Shown here piece after piece: positions 61,624 to 64,000 of a stretch of 64,000 nt of DNA (position 1 is the stretch's first letter; each line of letters begins with the position of its first letter). The notes under the pieces were generated by a model. The model searched no databases. It saw only the letters and a list, made by a program, of their open reading frames with translations, and was not told the DNA's origin. The position numbers were made by a program, and so were the translations under genes. Source of the stretch: Collinsella sp. (GTDB taxonomy: Bacteria; Actinomycetota; Coriobacteriia; Coriobacteriales; Coriobacteriaceae). The stretch covers positions 1-64,000 of the forward strand of contig JAGZSF010000015.1 of assembly GCA_018381235.1 (NCBI GenBank), in the 5' to 3' direction.

Positions 61624-61945
61624 CGGAAACTGTATCCCGGAATCCAGCCTCGGAACGGGATGAACTTTCCCAACGGGGCCGCATGCGGAAACTGCGTCCC
61701 GGAATCGTGCCTCAGAATGGGATGTGTTTTCCGCTGGCCGGCCGTTTGGAAAGTGCATCCCAGTTTGAGCGTTTATTCCGGGATGCGGTTTCCGCTGAAG
61801 GACTCAACCGGAAAGCCTGTCCCGTTCCGAGGCTGGATTCCGGGACACGCTTTCCGCTAGGCCCGCCATACGGAAAGTGCATCCCGTTTTGAGTGTCCGA
61901 ACTGGGACGCGCTTTCCGCCAGCGTGGCCGTTGGGAAAACGCGGC
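61624..61945. repeat. Array of hairpin units, 61-62-bp period
   Basis: Five full units start at 61624, 61686, 61747, 61809 and 61871, and a partial one at 61932: spacings 62, 61, 62, 62, 61. Each has arms like GGAAAGTGCATCCCG and CGGGATGCGCTTTCC around 15-20 variable nt, then about 11 nt of spacer. The same unit occurs twice at 63286-63397. Units differ from each other while keeping stem pairing. Confidence 0.82.
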
Positions 61946-61991
61946 CCAGATAGGGGGGGATGCGATTCGGCGATGCGTGGCCTAGCAGCTC

Positions 61992-62990
61992 CTACAGGTC
62001 CACCTCGTTGAGCCATGTCGGCAGCACGGTCTGCCGGATGCCTGCTGTCTGCAGCTTTTTGGCGAGCATTCCTGCCGAGCGGACCTCGTTCATGGTAAAG
62101 CGCAACAGAGGGTGACCGTAGAGCGATAGGTGCGCTTCGCGCTGTCGTTCGGCAACGAGCGCCTCGGCGGTGGTGCGTCCGGCCAGCATGGTCTGGTCGG
62201 TATATTTGATGAGCCCGTCGAGCTCGCCCAGCGTGAGTTCCCGCGCCTGGCGCTCCCAGGCAAAGTCCGTTCGTATGGGCTTGGCCGAATCGAAGGGGTC
62301 CGTCAGCTCGTATTGAAGCCAGTCGGGCGCAAAGCCCGTCTCGATCATGATGGCTCGGGCGACCGATTCCCCGCCGCTCTCGGCGCGGGCGTCGGCATAT
62401 CGAAGCGTTGTGAGGGCGGTGCGAATCGCGCGACCATTGCGGGCAGTCGCTCGTTGCTCAACGGCCTCCATCAGCTGTTCCGGCGCAAGGCCGAGCTTTG
62501 AGATCGCCGAATCGGCAATGGGCATGCCGTCGGCAAAACCAGTTTGCAGCAGGCAATCTGTGGCCGTTTGGATGGGCGGCGTTACCGATATGCCGGCTCT
62601 GCGTATTGCTCCGGCCGGCTCAATCTGGTGTCGCTGAATATGTGCGCCCGGACGAGCCGACGGCTTTGTCGAGCTGCAAACATGCACGACGTTCAGGTGT
62701 CGCCACGAGACCTCGAGCCCCAGCAGACAGGCGGCCGAAAACGAGCAGAACGTCCAATCGGGATGGATGATCGCAAGGGCGCGGATAATCTCGCAATGGC
62801 GTTGCGCTCGGTTGAGTTCATCCCAGCGCGTTTTTCGCGCAAACAACCCCGGCATGGGCGAGACAACCATGCCGCCGGCGCGCCGAAGGAGCGCTTTTCG
62901 GATCGCCGTGCTCGGGGGAATCAGGCAGCGCCCCTCTTGTTCGGCTTGAGTGAGCAGTTGGTCGATGAGCTGGTCATTGCAATGGGTCAT
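61992..62990 (-). CDS. AbiEi-like / endonuclease-fold protein
   Basis: This 332-residue protein has an N-terminal winged-helix-like region as in AbiEi-type antitoxins. A C-terminal part matches the small endonuclease-like (DUF559/Vsr-like) domain of actinobacteria: GGESVARAIMIETG, then the possible PD-(D/E)xK residues D (IRTDFAWE), E and K (GELDGLIKY), and a late RFTMNEV. AAAGGAGG precedes its ATG. No AbiEii-like toxin gene is adjacent. It lies between two hairpin arrays. Function could be defence-related, but this is inferred. Confidence 0.65.
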   Translation of the reverse strand: MTHCNDQLIDQLLTQAEQEGRCLIPPSTAIRKALLRRAGGMVVSPMPGLFARKTRWDELNRAQRHCEIIRALAIIHPDWTFCSFSAACLLGLEVSWRHLNVVHVCSSTKPSARPGAHIQRHQIEPAGAIRRAGISVTPPIQTATDCLLQTGFADGMPIADSAISKLGLAPEQLMEAVEQRATARNGRAIRTALTTLRYADARAESGGESVARAIMIETGFAPDWLQYELTDPFDSAKPIRTDFAWERQARELTLGELDGLIKYTDQTMLAGRTTAEALVAERQREAHLSLYGHPLLRFTMNEVRSAGMLAKKLQTAGIRQTVLPTWLNEVDL

Positions 62991-63045
62991 GAGCTACCGC
63001 CTCCTTTTGGGTAGCAAAAACGTATCAGCTGGAACTTGCCGCTCA

Positions 63046-63067
63046 GCTGACCAAAAGCTGACCAAAA
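63046..63067. repeat. Tandem 11-bp repeat upstream of the AbiEi-like gene
   Basis: GCTGACCAAAA occurs twice without gap (63046-63056, 63057-63067), 56-77 bp upstream of the minus-strand start at 62990. On the minus strand this reads TTTTGGTCAGC twice. It may be an autoregulatory site. Confidence 0.4.
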
Positions 63068-63069
63068 TC

Positions 63070-63285
63070 TAACCATGCAGGTAGATGACCTGCTTTTGGC
63101 GACATATTTCTTGTTTGAATCGGTGGGCGGTAATCGGCGACCGTGAACGGTAACTGGATATGAAGTCTTGGTAAGTTTCGGGACGTGTACTTTTTGAAAA
63201 AGAGCATTCTATCTGCTGTTTTGTGTTTCTGGATCGCATATTTGAAGGCATGTGATAAGGGCGGCGGACTGTCGCCTTGTATCTG
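63070..63285. other. Gene-free, AT-richer stretch
   Basis: I see no gene, terminator or clear promoter between the tandem repeat and the second hairpin array. Short open frames in it lack ribosome sites and family resemblance. Confidence 0.4.
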
Positions 63286-63397
63286 CGGAAACTGTGACCC
63301 GGAATTGCCGCTCGGAACGGGACACGCTTTCCGGATGGCATGTTTGGCGGAAACTACGGCCCAGTTTTGGCTCCAGAACGGGATGCATTTTCCGGAA
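63286..63397. repeat. Second hairpin array, two units
   Basis: Units at 63286 and 63348 (62-bp spacing) match the 61624 array: GCGGAAACTG..ACCCGG with CGGGACACGCTTTCC, and GCGGAAACTACGGCCC with GGGATGCATTTTCC. Together with the first array they bracket the AbiEi-like gene. Confidence 0.78.
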
Positions 63398-63450
63398 CGG
63401 TCCACGTGCGGTGGTGTACCGCCCCTTTCGTGTACGCCGCTTGTCGAATT

Positions 63451-63502
63451 ACGTTATAGCTAGCTATATTATAGGAAGGTATAATATAGCTAGCTATAAC
63501 GT
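63451..63502. promoter_or_regulatory. Perfect 23-bp inverted repeat, putative operator/promoter
   Basis: Arms at 63451-63473 and 63480-63502 are perfect complements around GGAAGG. Each arm contains ATAGCTAGCTAT, itself a palindrome, and the right arm includes TATAAT (63480-63485). It ends 16 bp before the ATPase start codon. The AT content is far above the surroundings. Confidence 0.7.
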
Positions 63503-63518
63503 AAAGGAAGGATGGTCT

Positions 63519-64000
63519 ATGTTTGTCGGAAGAACAGCGGAAATGTCCGAGCTCAATCGACTGTATGGCACGGACTCTTTTGAGATGCCTGTGATTTACG
63601 GCCGCCGTCGTGTGGGTAAAACGCGCCTTATCACAGAGTTCATCCAAGGCAAGAAGGCTATTTACTTTCAAGCTCGTCGTACCAATGCGGAGGCAAACCT
63701 GCACGGCTTTAGCCAGGCGATACTTGCAGGCTCGGTTGGTGCTGCAGGCGTGTCGTTTCGTAGTTTTGACGAGGCGTTCGATGCATTGGTCACCATGGCT
63801 CGAACGGAGCGTTTGATTGTCGTGATTGACGAGTATCCCTATCTCGCCCAATCGAATCCCGAGATCAGCTCGTTGCTGCAAGACAAGATCGACCACTTAT
63901 ACAAAGAGACCAGGCTAATGCTGATCCTATGCGGCTCGTCTCTTTCGTTTATGGAGGAACAGGTGTTGGGCTACGAGAGCCCACTATACGGTAGGCGTAC
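63519..64000 (+). CDS. AAA-type ATPase, partial (runs off window)
   Basis: Only the first ~160 codons are present, as the frame is open to the window end. The product begins MFVGRTAEMSELNRLY and has Walker A GRRRVGKTR (about residues 28-36) and Walker B LIVVIDEYPYL (about 104-114). This matches the DUF234/archaeal-type ATPase family found in bacterial accessory regions. GGAAGGAT precedes the ATG. Codon use is less GC-biased than in nearby genes. The role is unknown; the palindromic upstream site suggests tight or self control. Confidence 0.85.
   Translation, partial: MFVGRTAEMSELNRLYGTDSFEMPVIYGRRRVGKTRLITEFIQGKKAIYFQARRTNAEANLHGFSQAILAGSVGAAGVSFRSFDEAFDALVTMARTERLIVVIDEYPYLAQSNPEISSLLQDKIDHLYKETRLMLILCGSSLSFMEEQVLGYESPLYGRR

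Noticed and set aside
61602..61892. Open frames through the 61-62-bp hairpin array
   Set aside because: The translation only mirrors the repeat, with no ribosome site or codon bias.
61624..61945. CRISPR array
   Set aside because: The period is regular, but each unit is an inverted repeat, units differ strongly, the gaps are only about 11 nt, and no cas gene is nearby.

Overview
The window looks like a chromosomal piece of a Coriobacteriia actinobacterium, most likely Collinsella or a close relative. I base this on the high GC content, the C/G-ending codons, the FeoA-FeoB fusion, the ribosomal-protein gene arrangement, and the purine-catabolic and FASII gene content. The assignment rests on recognising protein families by eye, not on a search.

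Layout. 1-7928: a FeoA-FeoB iron transporter with DtxR/IdeR-like half sites, an SotB-like MFS exporter, a GH13 enzyme, a hypoxanthine/uracil-type DNA glycosylase, an unrecognised minus-strand gene and a PLP aminotransferase. 8022-18982: rplJ-rplL behind an L10-type attenuated leader, then galU, then rpoB-rpoC. 18992-20817: an AT-richer ECF sigma / membrane anti-sigma-like pair bracketed by inverted copies of a 26-bp repeat. 20845-24660: rpsL-rpsG-fusA-rpsJ, with no tuf. 24720-36172: birA, divergent from one complete FASII plus acetyl-CoA carboxylase operon (fabH-acpP-fabK-fabD-fabG-fabF-accB-fabZ-accC-accDA), followed closely by a lone PTS EIIC gene. 36252-38072: a CDF cation exporter and a histidine phosphatase. 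38108-44383: rplC-rplD-rplW-rplB-rpsS-rplV-rpsC-rplP-rpmC-rpsQ-rplN-rplX, which stops at a terminator after rplX. 44391-50329: a repeat-rich spacer, a Gfo/Idh-type dehydrogenase with a DeoR-type regulator, a second repeat block, and a minus-strand U32 peptidase/RluA pair. 50629-61502: a purine/urate-type catabolic cluster (ridA, YheO/DauR-type regulator, NCS2 permease, ssnA, ygfK, a poly-ferredoxin and a selenium-dependent-type molybdenum hydroxylase). 61624-64000: hairpin arrays around an AbiEi-plus-endonuclease-like gene, then the start of an AAA ATPase behind a perfect 23-bp palindrome.

Strongest observations. (1) RpoC carries a C-terminal extension of about 230 residues holding a helix-hairpin-helix segment that closely resembles the alpha-subunit C-terminal domain. 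RpoB has an unusual, longer fork-loop-2 segment and an acidic tail. (2) Three intergenic elements share a conserved core of about 63-67 nt, but each is flanked by its own unrelated, near-perfect inverted arms of 35-49 bp. All three sit just upstream of ribosomal-protein operons. (3) Smaller hairpins follow the same logic, with a conserved GGGGAC loop and locus-specific matching stems. (4) Hairpin units with a 61-62-bp period form two arrays around the AbiEi-like gene. (5) A GGAYACGCCCG motif lies upstream of three ribosomal-protein transcription units.
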